A DNA stretch of 64,000 nucleotides from Streptomyces rhizosphaerihabitans (GTDB lineage: Bacteria; Actinomycetota; Actinomycetes; Streptomycetales; Streptomycetaceae): NCBI RefSeq assembly GCF_025399795.1, contig NZ_JAODTZ010000015.1:113640-177639 (forward strand). Direction: 5' to 3'. This document shows positions 1 through 8,067 of this stretch, piece after piece. Within the stretch, counting starts at the first letter, position 1. Each line of letters begins with the position of its first letter. Under the pieces are notes generated by a model that was not told the DNA's origin, did not search any database, and worked only from the letters and a program-made list of their open reading frames with translations. A program made the translations under genes and the position numbers.

Positions 1-2161
1 GGACGGTGCCGCGCAGCACGGCGCCACCGGCGAGCTCGACGTCCTGGCGGGTCTCCCGGGCCGCCTGGACGGTCACCGGGAGCGCGGCCGGACGGAACGC
101 GGGCGCGCCGGCGGCGAGGGTGTACTCGCCGGCCACCAGTTCCGTGATGACGTAACCGCCCTCGCGTCCGCTGCGCGTGGTGGCCACCACCTCGCCGTGC
201 ACGTTGGTGAGGGTGACTGTGGCCTCCCGTACCGGAGTGCCGTCCGCGGTGAGCACACTGCCGGCCAGGCGTCCCGCGCCGCCGAGGACGACGTCGAGTT
301 CCACCGGCCGTTCGCCGACGGTCACCGAGACGGCCTGCGGCTGGTGGCCTCCGGCCGCGGCGATCAGCACGTACGAGCCCGCGCCGGGCGTGGACAGCGC
401 GTACCGGCCGTCCTCTCCGCTGGCGCCCCGTCCGATCTGCTGTCCTCCGATGTCGATGAGGGTGAGCGCGGCGCGCGCCACGGCGGTGCCGTCGGGGTGC
501 TGCACCGTGCCGCAGACGGGGGTCCCGGCCGCGTACCCCGAACGGGCCTGCGGAATGCGGTCGTTCATCCGCGCGACCCCCGGGTCGGCGGTGGATGCGT
601 TGTGGGACACCAGCGGTTTCTCCTTGAGGAAGAAGGCGATGAGCAGGCCGAGGACGAGTACCGGCACGAGGTAGAGGAAGATCCGCGGCATGGCGTCCGC
701 GTAGGCGCCGATGTACTGGTCGCGCAGAGCGGCGGGCATCGCGTGGACGAGCTGTGGGGTGATGGACTCGGCGTCCGGGGTCGTCACGCCCGCGTGCGGG
801 GGGAGGCGATCGGCGAGCGCGTCGGCCAGCCGGTCGGCGAAGAGCGTGCCGAAGACGGCGGCTCCGACGCTGCCGCCGATCTGCCGGAAGTAGTTGTTGG
901 CACTGGTCGCGGTACCGAGGTCGGCCGCACGAACGGAGTTCTGCACGGCGACCACCAGGACCGGCATCACCATGCCGATGCCGACACCGAGGACCGCCAT
1001 CCAGACGCTGTAGTGCAGCCGGGGAGTCCCGGCGTCGAGGCGGGAGAGCAACCACATGCCGAGGGCCGAGAGGGCGCAGCCGAGGACCGGGAAGACCTTG
1101 TAGCGGCCGCTGCGGCTGATGAGCTGCCCGGAGACGACGGAGGCGACGACGATGCCGCCCATCATGGGGAGCATCAGGAGCCCGGATTCCGTCGCACCGG
1201 CGCCGTCGACCATCTGCAGGAACGTGGGGAGATAACCGGCGGCCCCGAAGAGGGCGGCTCCGACGACCAGACCGACGAGCGCGGTGACGTTGAAGACAGG
1301 GTCCCTGAACAGCCGCAGGGGGATGAGGGGTTCGACCGCGAAGCGCTCGACGACGAGGAAGAGCACCGTCGTGGCGACCGCGCCCGCCCCGAGTGCGAGG
1401 ACGACCCGTGAGCCCCAGGCGTACTCGGTGCCGCCCCAACTGGTCAGCAGGACCAGGCAGGTCGACGCGGCGGCGAGGAGCAGTACTCCGAGGACGTCGA
1501 CACGTCCTCGGACGGCGGGCTTCGGCAGTTTCAGTACGACCGTGACGACGGCCAGCGTGACCAGTCCGAAGGGCACGTTGACGTAGAAGCACCAGCGCCA
1601 CGAGAGGTGATCGGTGAAATAGCCGCCCAGCAGGGGTCCCGCGACCGAGGCGAGCCCGAACGCGGCGCCGATCAGCCCCATGAACCGGCCACGTCGGCGC
1701 GGCGGCACGATGTCCGCCATGATCGCCTGCACGCCGATCATGAGGCCGCCGGCGCCGATGCCCTGGACCGCGCGGAAGGCGATCAACTGGTCCATGGTCC
1801 GCGCCCGTCCGGCGAGCGCCGAGCCGATGACGAAGACGGCGATGGCGAACTGGAAGACGCCCTTGCGGCCGTAGAGGTCACCGAGCTTGCCGTAGACCGG
1901 GAGCCCGACGGTGGAGGTGAGCAGATAGGCGGTGATCGCCCAGGACATCCGGTCGAGGCCGTGCAGCTCTCCGACGATCCTCGGGAGCGCGGTGGCCACG
2001 ATCATCTGCTCAAGTGCGGCGAGGAGCAGGGCCGGGATCAGACCGCAGAAGATCAACCGCACCTGGCGCGGAGTCGGCCGGGCGGACTCCACGGCCACCG
2101 GAGCGGGCCCCCGCGCGAGGGCGACGGCCGGTTCGTCCTGCACCAGAGTGATCCCGCCCAC
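1..2161 (-). CDS. DHA2-type MFS drug exporter with C-terminal carboxypeptidase-regulatory-like repeats (partial)
   Basis: About 720 codons are visible and the 3' end lies outside the window. The N-terminal ~500 residues read as a 14-helix EmrB/QacA-type proton antiporter: a helix carrying ALEQMIVATALPRIVGEL, then GKLGDLYGRKGVF (the loop 2-3 MFS motif) and SVAGPLLGGYFTDHLSWRW (antiporter motif C region). After the last helix (AFFLKEK) come at least two Ig-like carboxypeptidase-regulatory repeats, with GTVQHPDGTAVARAALTL and GSVLTADGTPVREATVTL as their starts. This MFS plus beta-sandwich architecture occurs in actinomycete exporters; the substrate is unknown. The start is GTG, seven bases after AGGGGAG. 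A dyad lies about 75 bases upstream. Confidence 0.85.
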   Translation of the reverse strand, partial: MGGITLVQDEPAVALARGPAPVAVESARPTPRQVRLIFCGLIPALLLAALEQMIVATALPRIVGELHGLDRMSWAITAYLLTSTVGLPVYGKLGDLYGRKGVFQFAIAVFVIGSALAGRARTMDQLIAFRAVQGIGAGGLMIGVQAIMADIVPPRRRGRFMGLIGAAFGLASVAGPLLGGYFTDHLSWRWCFYVNVPFGLVTLAVVTVVLKLPKPAVRGRVDVLGVLLLAAASTCLVLLTSWGGTEYAWGSRVVLALGAGAVATTVLFLVVERFAVEPLIPLRLFRDPVFNVTALVGLVVGAALFGAAGYLPTFLQMVDGAGATESGLLMLPMMGGIVVASVVSGQLISRSGRYKVFPVLGCALSALGMWLLSRLDAGTPRLHYSVWMAVLGVGIGMVMPVLVVAVQNSVRAADLGTATSANNYFRQIGGSVGAAVFGTLFADRLADALADRLPPHAGVTTPDAESITPQLVHAMPAALRDQYIGAYADAMPRIFLYLVPVLVLGLLIAFFLKEKPLVSHNASTADPGVARMNDRIPQARSGYAAGTPVCGTVQHPDGTAVARAALTLIDIGGQQIGRGASGEDGRYALSTPGAGSYVLIAAAGGHQPQAVSVTVGERPVELDVVLGGAGRLAGSVLTADGTPVREATVTLTNVHGEVVATTRSGREGGYVITELVAGEYTLAAGAPAFRPAALPVTVQAARETRQDVELAGGAVLRGTV

Positions 2162-2234
2162 GTACCGCTCCCCTCGTCGCACCGGCCACACAATTCCCGC
2201 TAAACGCGACAACTGCGAGCAAGCGTGACGAGTT

Positions 2235-2246
2235 ACGGTGTACCGT
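2235..2246. promoter_or_regulatory. Short dyad upstream of the MFS exporter gene
   Basis: The sequence ACGGTGTACCGT has perfect 5-base arms (ACGGT/ACCGT) around GT and lies 74 bases upstream of the exporter start. Exporters of this kind are commonly repressed by TetR-family proteins that bind such dyads. No regulator gene is adjacent in the window, so an operator role is only inferred. Confidence 0.3.
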
Positions 2247-2367
2247 CGCGCGAAAGGGAGATCCACCCGAAACGGTGAGGGCACAACACGCCCTCGGGCG
2301 CGGCCTCTTGGCGACCGCACCCGCCAAGTCGCCGCCCGGGGGCCGCGCCTCGCTCCCCGGGAGACAA

Positions 2368-2467
2368 GTACCTCCCGGTCCCCGAAATCACTTCTCGGTC
2401 CGCACAGTCACCACCCCGGTCCGCAAAGTCACTTCGCGGTCCGCGGACTCACTTCTCGGTCTGCGTC
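2368..2467. repeat. ~20-bp direct repeats that include the 3' end of the SRPBCC gene
   Basis: Four imperfect copies of roughly TCACTTCTCGGTCCGCA begin at 2388, 2408, 2429 and 2449, with a weaker trace before them. The last copy is the end of the SRPBCC coding sequence: on the minus strand the unit reads ACC GAG AAG TGA (Thr-Glu-Lys-stop). The copies downstream of the stop therefore look like tandem duplications of the gene's own stop-containing end. Confidence 0.7.
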
Positions 2468-2892
2468 GCGAGGTTGGCGAGCAGGGCGCCGTAGATGCGA
2501 CCCAGGCCCTTGGGCGCGAAGGTCCGCTCGAAGAAGCCGCCGACGCCGCCCGCGCCGTTCCAGACACTGGTGACCACGACACGCGACTTCCCCTCACCGG
2601 CCGGGGTGACCCGCCAGGTGGTGACCATGGAGGAGTTGCGGTCCTTCTCGACGAGCTCGCCGTCGGTGGGCTCGCTCACCTCGAGCAGGCAGTCACGGAC
2701 CCGCTTGCTGGTGGCCTGGAGCTTCCAGTGGACGAGGGTGCCCTCGCCGTCGCCGCCCTCGCGCACCTCGTACTCGCTGAAGTGCTCGGGCAGCAGCTTC
2801 GGGCGCGTGCCGCTGTAGTCGGCCAGGGCGTCGAACACCGCCTCCGCGTCCGCCGCGATGACCCGCTCCGTCGTGGCCTCGACCTGCGCCAT
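2449..2892 (-). CDS. SRPBCC-family (START-like) protein
   Basis: This is a 147-residue protein starting MAQVEATTERVIAADAEAVF, which is the usual opening strand and first helix of the SRPBCC/polyketide cyclase fold. Later segments (EGTLVHWKLQ, SSMVTTWRVTPAGEGKSRVV and a C-terminal helix FERTFAPKGLGRIYGALLANL) fit the helix-grip fold that binds hydrophobic ligands in a central cavity. The ATG at 2892 was chosen because GGAGGA lies 7 bases upstream; an in-frame extension to 2982 has no better signal. Ligand and pathway are unknown. It is divergent from the radical SAM gene, with a 183-base gap. Confidence 0.8.
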   Translation of the reverse strand: MAQVEATTERVIAADAEAVFDALADYSGTRPKLLPEHFSEYEVREGGDGEGTLVHWKLQATSKRVRDCLLEVSEPTDGELVEKDRNSSMVTTWRVTPAGEGKSRVVVTSVWNGAGGVGGFFERTFAPKGLGRIYGALLANLATQTEK

Positions 2893-3075
2893 GGCACTTC
2901 CTCCAGCACTTGGTTCCTCGGGGATGTGCGGCCAGCCAACCACCCGGCGCCCCGGCCGCCCAAATCGGGGTGCCCGTGGCACGCGGGCGGCCCCGGCGGG
3001 ACGCCACGGGAAACAGGTCGCACGATCAAGGGAACATGTGTTCTATTCTCTGTCCAGTGCTATCGAGGAGGCGCC

Positions 3076-4134
3076 ATGCGCTGGGAGAACCTGACTGCGG
3101 ACCCCGCCGGAGGCCCCGCCCGGGACGCCGCCCTGTTCGGCGCGGACGCGGTCACCACGCGAACCTTCGACACTCCGGAGTTCCGCGGGATCACGTTCCA
3201 CGAGATACGGGCGCGGTCGATCGTGAACCGGGTACCGGGGGCCTCCCGCATGCCCTTCGAGTGGACGGTGAACCCCTATCGAGGCTGCACGCACGCGTGT
3301 GTCTACTGTTTCGCCCGCAAGACGCACAGCTATCTGGACCTCGACACCGGACTCGACTTCGACTCGCAGATCGTCGTGAAGGTCAACGCCCCGGAACTGC
3401 TGCGCCGTCAGCTCGCCTCGCGGCGCTGGCACGGCGAGCACATCGCGATGGGCACCAACGTCGACTGCTACCAGCGCGCGGAGGGCCGGTACGGGCTCAT
3501 GCCGGGCATCATCGCGGCCCTGCGCGACCGCGCGAACCCCTTCTCGATCCTGACGAAGGGCACGCTCATCCTGCGCGACCTCGACCTCCTGAGGCAGGCG
3601 TCCGAGGTCACCGACGTCGGGATCTCGGTCTCCGTGGGCTTCACCGACACCGAGCTGTGGCGCACCGTGGAGCCGGGCACACCGGCCCCTGAGCGCCGCC
3701 TGGACGTCGTGCGCACCCTGACGGACCACGGCATCGACTGCGGCGTCCTGATGGCCCCCGTGATCCCCTTCCTGGGCGACCATCCCGCCCAGCTGCGCGC
3801 CACCGTACGGGCCGTCGCGGCCTCGGGGGCGACCTCGGTGACCCCGCTGGTGCTGCATCTGCGACCCGGCGCCCGTGAGTGGTTCATGGCCTGGCTGGAG
3901 CACCACCACCCCCACCTCGTACCGCGCTACGAGCGGCTGTACGCGGAGGGTGCCTACGCCCCGAAGTGGTACCAGCGCCGGATCACCCGTCAGGTCCACG
4001 AGCTGGCACAGGAGTACGGCATCGGTCCCGCGCGCGCGGGAATGCCGCGCCGGATCACCGCCCCCGAGCCCGCCGTCCCGTCGGCGTCCACGGCACCGAC
4101 GGCACCCGGACCGACTCAGCTGACGCTGCTCTGA
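3076..4134 (+). CDS. Radical SAM protein, Rv2578c type
   Basis: This 352-residue protein carries the radical SAM cluster motif CTHACVYC, with Cys71, Cys75 and Cys78 as the likely [4Fe-4S] ligands. It is followed by the family hallmarks MGTNVDCYQRAEGRYGLM, FSILTKGTLILRDLDLL and PVIPFLGDHP. These match the intein-free form of the actinobacterial Rv2578c family, related to spore photoproduct lyase-like proteins. The family reaction is not established; DNA or RNA repair has been suggested. ATG follows CGAGGAGG by 5 bases. The C-terminal ~25 residues are a low-complexity Ala/Pro/Thr tail. There is no obvious partner gene nearby. Confidence 0.85.
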   Translation: MRWENLTADPAGGPARDAALFGADAVTTRTFDTPEFRGITFHEIRARSIVNRVPGASRMPFEWTVNPYRGCTHACVYCFARKTHSYLDLDTGLDFDSQIVVKVNAPELLRRQLASRRWHGEHIAMGTNVDCYQRAEGRYGLMPGIIAALRDRANPFSILTKGTLILRDLDLLRQASEVTDVGISVSVGFTDTELWRTVEPGTPAPERRLDVVRTLTDHGIDCGVLMAPVIPFLGDHPAQLRATVRAVAASGATSVTPLVLHLRPGAREWFMAWLEHHHPHLVPRYERLYAEGAYAPKWYQRRITRQVHELAQEYGIGPARAGMPRRITAPEPAVPSASTAPTAPGPTQLTLL

Positions 4135-4376
4135 GGCCGCCCTGAGGCTGCTCCGACGAGCCGTCACGACGGTCCATCACGGCGGCCGTCGCACGCTTTG
4201 CGAGGCCGCCCGATCCCGGACGGCCGCCGGGAGCGCTTCCGGCGGCATCCGAGCGCATCCCGCCATCCAATCGGGTCGAGTCTTGCCGGAACGCGTTCTT
4301 CCGGTACCCCCTTCCGGGACGATACGGCGAAGGCCGTGGCGTGCACGGCTCGAAATCCTCCGTCCTGGGAGGCCTT

Positions 4377-5966
4377 GTGAAGAAACGCGCAGCTGCTCTG
4401 TGCGGGGCGGCCGCCGTGCTGGCCGGGATGATCACTTCGATCCCCGCCGACGCGAGCGCCGGCTCCGCTGCCGCACCGCGCACCACCTCCACCCCGACCG
4501 CGAAGCCCAGCTGGAAAAAGTGCGGCACCAGTGACTATCCGACGCTCCAATGCGCGTCCCTGAAGGTGCCGCTGGACCACACGAACCCCTACAGCGAGCG
4601 GATCACCCTCGCCCTGTCCCGCGTCCCGCACACCGCGAAGACGTACCAGGGGCCGCTGCTGGTCAACCCGGGCGGTCCCGGCGGCAGCGGGCTGACGCTG
4701 GCCGGATTCGTCGCCGCCACGCTGCCCAAGGCCGTGGCGGCGCAGTACGACGTCATCGGTTTCGACCCGCGCGGTGTCGGCGCGAGCAAGCCCGCGCTGG
4801 ACTGCAAGCCGGGGCACTTCAAGCCCGTCCGTCCCGACACCGTCCCGAGCACCCGGGCGATCGAGAAGGCCAACCTCAGCCGCGCCAAGGCCTTCGCCCA
4901 GGCGTGCGGCACGAAGTACGCGAAGCTGCTGCCGTACATGGACACGGTGAGCGCGGTCCGCGACATGGACACGATCCGCGGCGCGCTCGGCGCCAAGAAG
5001 ATCAACTACTTCGGCTACTCGTACGGCACCTACCTGGGGGCCGTGTACGCCAAGCTCTACCCGCAGCGGGTCCGCCGGCTGGTCCTGGACTCCATCGTCG
5101 ACCCCACCGGTGTCTGGTACGACGACAACCTCAGTCAGGACTACGCCTTCAACGACCGCCACCTGGCGTTCCTGGCGTGGGTCGCCAAGAACAACGCGGC
5201 CTACAAGCTCGGCACCGACCCGGCCAAGGTCGAGGCCAAGTGGTACGCGATGCGCGCGGCACTCGCCAAGAACCCCGCGCAGAAGACGGTGGGCGCCTCC
5301 GAACTGGAGGACACCTTCATCCCGGGCGGCTACTACAACGGCTACTGGCCCTACCTCGCCGAGGCGTTCGCGTCCTACGTGAACAGCAAGAACTCGGACG
5401 CGCTCGTCGAGGCCTACGACAACTTCGGCGCCGTCGGCGCCTCGGGCGACAACGGCTACAGCATCTACACGTCGGTGCAGTGCCGTGACGCGTCCTGGCC
5501 GCGCGACTGGCGCCAGTGGCGCAAGGACAACTGGGCGGTGTACGACAAGGCGCCGTTCATGGCCTGGAACAACGCCTGGTACAACGCGCCGTGCGCGTTC
5601 TGGCCCACGGACTCGCTCCGGCCGGTGGACATCTCCAACCACCGTCTGCCGCCGACGCTGCTCTTCCAGGCGACCGACGACGCCGCCACTCCCTACGAGG
5701 GGGGTGTCACCGTCCATCACCAGCTGCGCGGCTCCAGCCTGGTGGTCGAGCAGGGCGGCGGGAACCACGGCATCACGCTGAGCGGCAACGCCTGCCTGGA
5801 CAAGTACCTGGCGGCGTATCTGGCCAACGGCAAGGTGCCGCACGGCAGCGGCGAGGCCGACGCGGTGTGCAGGACACTGCCCGACCCGAAGCCGCTGGCC
5901 TCGAAGGCCGCGTCCGCCTCGTCGCGAGGTTCGACGCTGCACGGACTGCTCGGCCACCGGGGCTGA
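4377..5966 (+). CDS. Secreted alpha/beta hydrolase, tripeptidyl aminopeptidase (Tap/SlpD-like) family
   Basis: This is a 529-residue exported serine hydrolase. The GTG start at 4377 (GGGAGG five bases upstream) gives a classic signal peptide: basic VKKR, a hydrophobic stretch to about residue 25, then an Ala-x-Ala site near DASA. The oxyanion segment LLVNPGGPGGSG, the nucleophile elbow GYSYGTYLG with Ser215, an acidic residue in TDDAATP (Asp434/435) and His464 in GGGNHGIT form the expected triad. The C-terminal TAP-like domain is present. The family removes N-terminal peptides from secreted proteins in Streptomyces; the exact substrate is not deducible. An in-frame ATG at 4341 would break the signal peptide pattern. 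Confidence 0.88.
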   Translation: MKKRAAALCGAAAVLAGMITSIPADASAGSAAAPRTTSTPTAKPSWKKCGTSDYPTLQCASLKVPLDHTNPYSERITLALSRVPHTAKTYQGPLLVNPGGPGGSGLTLAGFVAATLPKAVAAQYDVIGFDPRGVGASKPALDCKPGHFKPVRPDTVPSTRAIEKANLSRAKAFAQACGTKYAKLLPYMDTVSAVRDMDTIRGALGAKKINYFGYSYGTYLGAVYAKLYPQRVRRLVLDSIVDPTGVWYDDNLSQDYAFNDRHLAFLAWVAKNNAAYKLGTDPAKVEAKWYAMRAALAKNPAQKTVGASELEDTFIPGGYYNGYWPYLAEAFASYVNSKNSDALVEAYDNFGAVGASGDNGYSIYTSVQCRDASWPRDWRQWRKDNWAVYDKAPFMAWNNAWYNAPCAFWPTDSLRPVDISNHRLPPTLLFQATDDAATPYEGGVTVHHQLRGSSLVVEQGGGNHGITLSGNACLDKYLAAYLANGKVPHGSGEADAVCRTLPDPKPLASKAASASSRGSTLHGLLGHRG

Positions 5967-6025
5967 ACGTCCCCGCAGCGGCGCCCGTCGGGGGCGTTGT
6001 CGGACTCATGGTCCACCATGGACCC

Positions 6026-6424
6026 ATGAGCAGGCCGACGCGCATCCCCGCCCCCGACGGGCTCGCCCCCGCCGCCGCGTACTCCCATGTCGTGACAGGC
6101 ACGGGCCGCTTCGTCGCGGTGTCGGGCCAGCTCCCCCTGGACGAGGACGGCAAGCTCGTCGGCGAGGGTGACGCCGAGGCGCAGGCCCGCCAGGTGTTCG
6201 AGAACCTCCGCCGATGCCTGGCGGCGGCGGACGCCACCTTCGACGACGTCGTCAAACTCACCTTCTTCGTCACGGACATGGCCCACATGCCCGCGATCCG
6301 GGCCGCCCGCGCCGCCCACATCCCCGCAGACCGTCTTCCTGCCGCCTCGGCGGTCCAGGTCGCCGCCCTGATCCGTCCCGAGTTCCTGATGGAGATCGAG
6401 GCGTACGCGGTGGTCGGCGGGTGA
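6026..6424 (+). CDS. RidA/YjgF-family protein lacking the catalytic arginine
   Basis: This 132-residue protein has the Rid fold throughout: VAVSGQLPLDEDGKLVGEG, QARQVFENLRRCLAAADA, VVKLTFFVTDM and a C-terminal FLMEIEAYAVV strand. Canonical RidA hydrolyses reactive enamines and imines using an Arg in the motif P-x-R-[ST]-x-V. Here the motif reads LPAASAVQV, so Ala replaces the Arg. It probably belongs to a Rid subgroup without imine deaminase activity. The stop overlaps the GTG start of the GNAT gene, so the two are likely cotranslated. An ATG at 6008 is an alternative start adding six residues. Confidence 0.85.
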   Translation: MSRPTRIPAPDGLAPAAAYSHVVTGTGRFVAVSGQLPLDEDGKLVGEGDAEAQARQVFENLRRCLAAADATFDDVVKLTFFVTDMAHMPAIRAARAAHIPADRLPAASAVQVAALIRPEFLMEIEAYAVVGG

Positions 6425-6957
6425 GCGGGCCATGGGTTCGTGAGATGACCCTCGACGACTGTCCGCGGGTGGCCGAGATCCGGGTGCGCGGCTGGCAGAG
6501 CGCGTACAGGGGCCTGATACCGCAGTCGTACCTCGACGGGCTCAGCGTCGCCGAGGACGCGGCGCGCCGCCGCCGCAACCTCGAACAGGGCGACGGCAGC
6601 ATCGTGAACCTGGTCGCGGAGCGCGACGGCGTCATGGTCGGCTGGGCCTGCCACGGACCGCACCGGGACAGCGAAGTCCACTCCGGGGAAGTCGAGTTGT
6701 ACGCCATCTACGTGCATCCCGATCTGTTGGGCCAGGGTGTCGGGCGCGCCCTGCTGCGGGAGTCCGCCGGCCGCTGTGCGGCGGCCGGGCACGAGCGCAT
6801 GCTGCTGTGGGTCCTGAAGGAGAACACCACGGCCCGCCGTTTCTACGAACGGGCCGGTTTCCGCCCCGACGGCGCCGAGGAGCCCTTCGAGGCAGCCGGG
6901 GTCGAGGTACCCGAGGTGCGCTACGCGCGCGTACTGACCGGCACGAGGCTCGCCTGA
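6421..6957 (+). CDS. GNAT-family N-acetyltransferase
   Basis: The 178-residue protein transfers an acetyl group from acetyl-CoA to an unknown amine. It has the GNAT N-terminal segment ECRVAEIR-like (DDCPRVAEIRVRGWQSAYRG), the beta4 strand VELYAIYVHPD, and the acetyl-CoA pyrophosphate loop GQGVGRALL. The C-terminal TTARRFYERAGFRPDG is the usual motif B. The W-x-x-A-Y-R-G segment is typical of the subgroup seen next to small metabolic enzymes. GTG at 6421 overlaps the preceding stop (GTGA), which argues for translational coupling with the Rid protein. Confidence 0.88.
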   Translation: MSGPWVREMTLDDCPRVAEIRVRGWQSAYRGLIPQSYLDGLSVAEDAARRRRNLEQGDGSIVNLVAERDGVMVGWACHGPHRDSEVHSGEVELYAIYVHPDLLGQGVGRALLRESAGRCAAAGHERMLLWVLKENTTARRFYERAGFRPDGAEEPFEAAGVEVPEVRYARVLTGTRLA

Positions 6958-7112
6958 CGGACGTCGGGGTCGCTTGGCGGACTGCCGGTTCGAGCTGCCA
7001 CCGGGCTCGACCGGCGGACGCCGGGTCCGAGCTCGCACCGGGCCGCGTGTGCCTGCACCGGCACGGGCACGTCGGCCGACGTGAGCGGGGGCGGACGTGC
7101 AGACAGGTGTGC

Positions 7113-7697
7113 CTAGACCTCTTCCTTCGGCAGCCGGGTCAGGGCCCGCACGGCCGTCTCCGCGAGCGCCGGATGGGCCAGCGCTTCGTTCAGGACCGGT
7201 CGCGCGCGGGCGTCACCGAGGACGCCCAGGCCTTCCGCGCACGCGAGGGCGACCCTGCGGTACGGGTCGTGCGGGCGCAGCCGGCGTTCCAAAGCGGTGA
7301 TCAGCGCGGGTACGGCTTCGGGCGCGCGCAGTTCGACCAGGAGCCGTACGGGCTGGAGGGCGTACGCGACCCGCAGTTCGTTGGTGGCGAGCGCAGCGGC
7401 GGCGCGGGCCGTACGCGGGTCGCCGAGCCGGGCCAGGGCCTGCGCGGCGGACGCGCAGCGCTGCGGATCACGGTGGTTGAGCAGCAGGACGAGCGCCTCG
7501 AAGGCCCGCCGGTCCCCGGCCGTGCCGAGCCGGAAGGCGACCAACTCCCGGGCCCAGAGCGGCTGTCCGGGCTCGGTCAGCGCGGCGGCCAGCACGTCGG
7601 GGTCCTCGGTCGCCGCAAGACGTTCGAACGCCGCCGAGGCCCCGGACCCGGCCTCGGTCCGCAAACGCTCCGTGAGTGATCGCAACTCTTCGTCCAT
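7113..7697 (-). CDS. HEAT-repeat protein
   Basis: This 194-residue, almost entirely alpha-helical protein is built of HEAT-type repeats, for example DRRAFEALVLLLNHRDPQ, ASAAQALARLGDP and APEAVPALITALERRL. Each has the helix-Pro/Asp-turn-helix pattern. Close homologues in streptomycetes have sometimes been labelled adenylosuccinate lyase, but none of the lyase signature is present. Likely a protein-protein interaction scaffold of unknown partner. The start codon is ATG with no strong ribosome binding site. It stands alone, convergent with the GNAT gene. Confidence 0.75.
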   Translation of the reverse strand: MDEELRSLTERLRTEAGSGASAAFERLAATEDPDVLAAALTEPGQPLWARELVAFRLGTAGDRRAFEALVLLLNHRDPQRCASAAQALARLGDPRTARAAAALATNELRVAYALQPVRLLVELRAPEAVPALITALERRLRPHDPYRRVALACAEGLGVLGDARARPVLNEALAHPALAETAVRALTRLPKEEV

Positions 7698-7766
7698 GGG
7701 CCGAGCTTAGGCAAGCCCCATGAGGTGCGGGGACGTACATCACAAAGTCGGGGACTGGCGCGCTCG

Positions 7767-7781
7767 TTACCGGCGGGTTAA
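7767..7781. promoter_or_regulatory. Imperfect TTACC...GGTTAA dyad upstream of the 3-hydroxyacyl-CoA dehydrogenase gene
   Basis: TTACCGGCGGGTTAA is a near-palindrome in the 370-base gap (7698-8067) before the dehydrogenase gene. It is followed eleven bases later by a second dyad. A TetR gene lies directly downstream of the dehydrogenase, which makes an operator plausible but unproven. Confidence 0.3.
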
Positions 7782-7791
7782 GCTCAGACGA

Positions 7792-7808
7792 GCGAGTTAC
7801 CCACTCGC
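7792..7808. promoter_or_regulatory. Hairpin/dyad GCGAGT-TACCC-ACTCGC
   Basis: Perfect 6-base arms flank a 5-base spacer, about 260 bases upstream of the dehydrogenase start. It may be a repressor site or a leader hairpin. The rest of the 7698-8067 gap holds no recognisable gene. Confidence 0.35.
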
Positions 7809-8067
7809 ATCGAACCTCATGGCGGCCTGGTGACGCAGCCGCCGTGAGAGCAGTCGGTTCGGTACTTCAGGTACCTCAGTGCGACATGGCTCCGGGACAG
7901 GGCCGGTCGGCTTTCACCGCCCATGGGCGCCCGTTCGTCGGCGCTTCGGGACGGCACCGGGCGTGTGCGCTCGTCAGCCCGGAAACACCCGCAACCTCCG
8001 CACGGTGTGCGCCTGTCGGCGTACCCGCGTGCGCTCCTCAGTCGTCACCTCTTCCAGGAGTCCCGCG

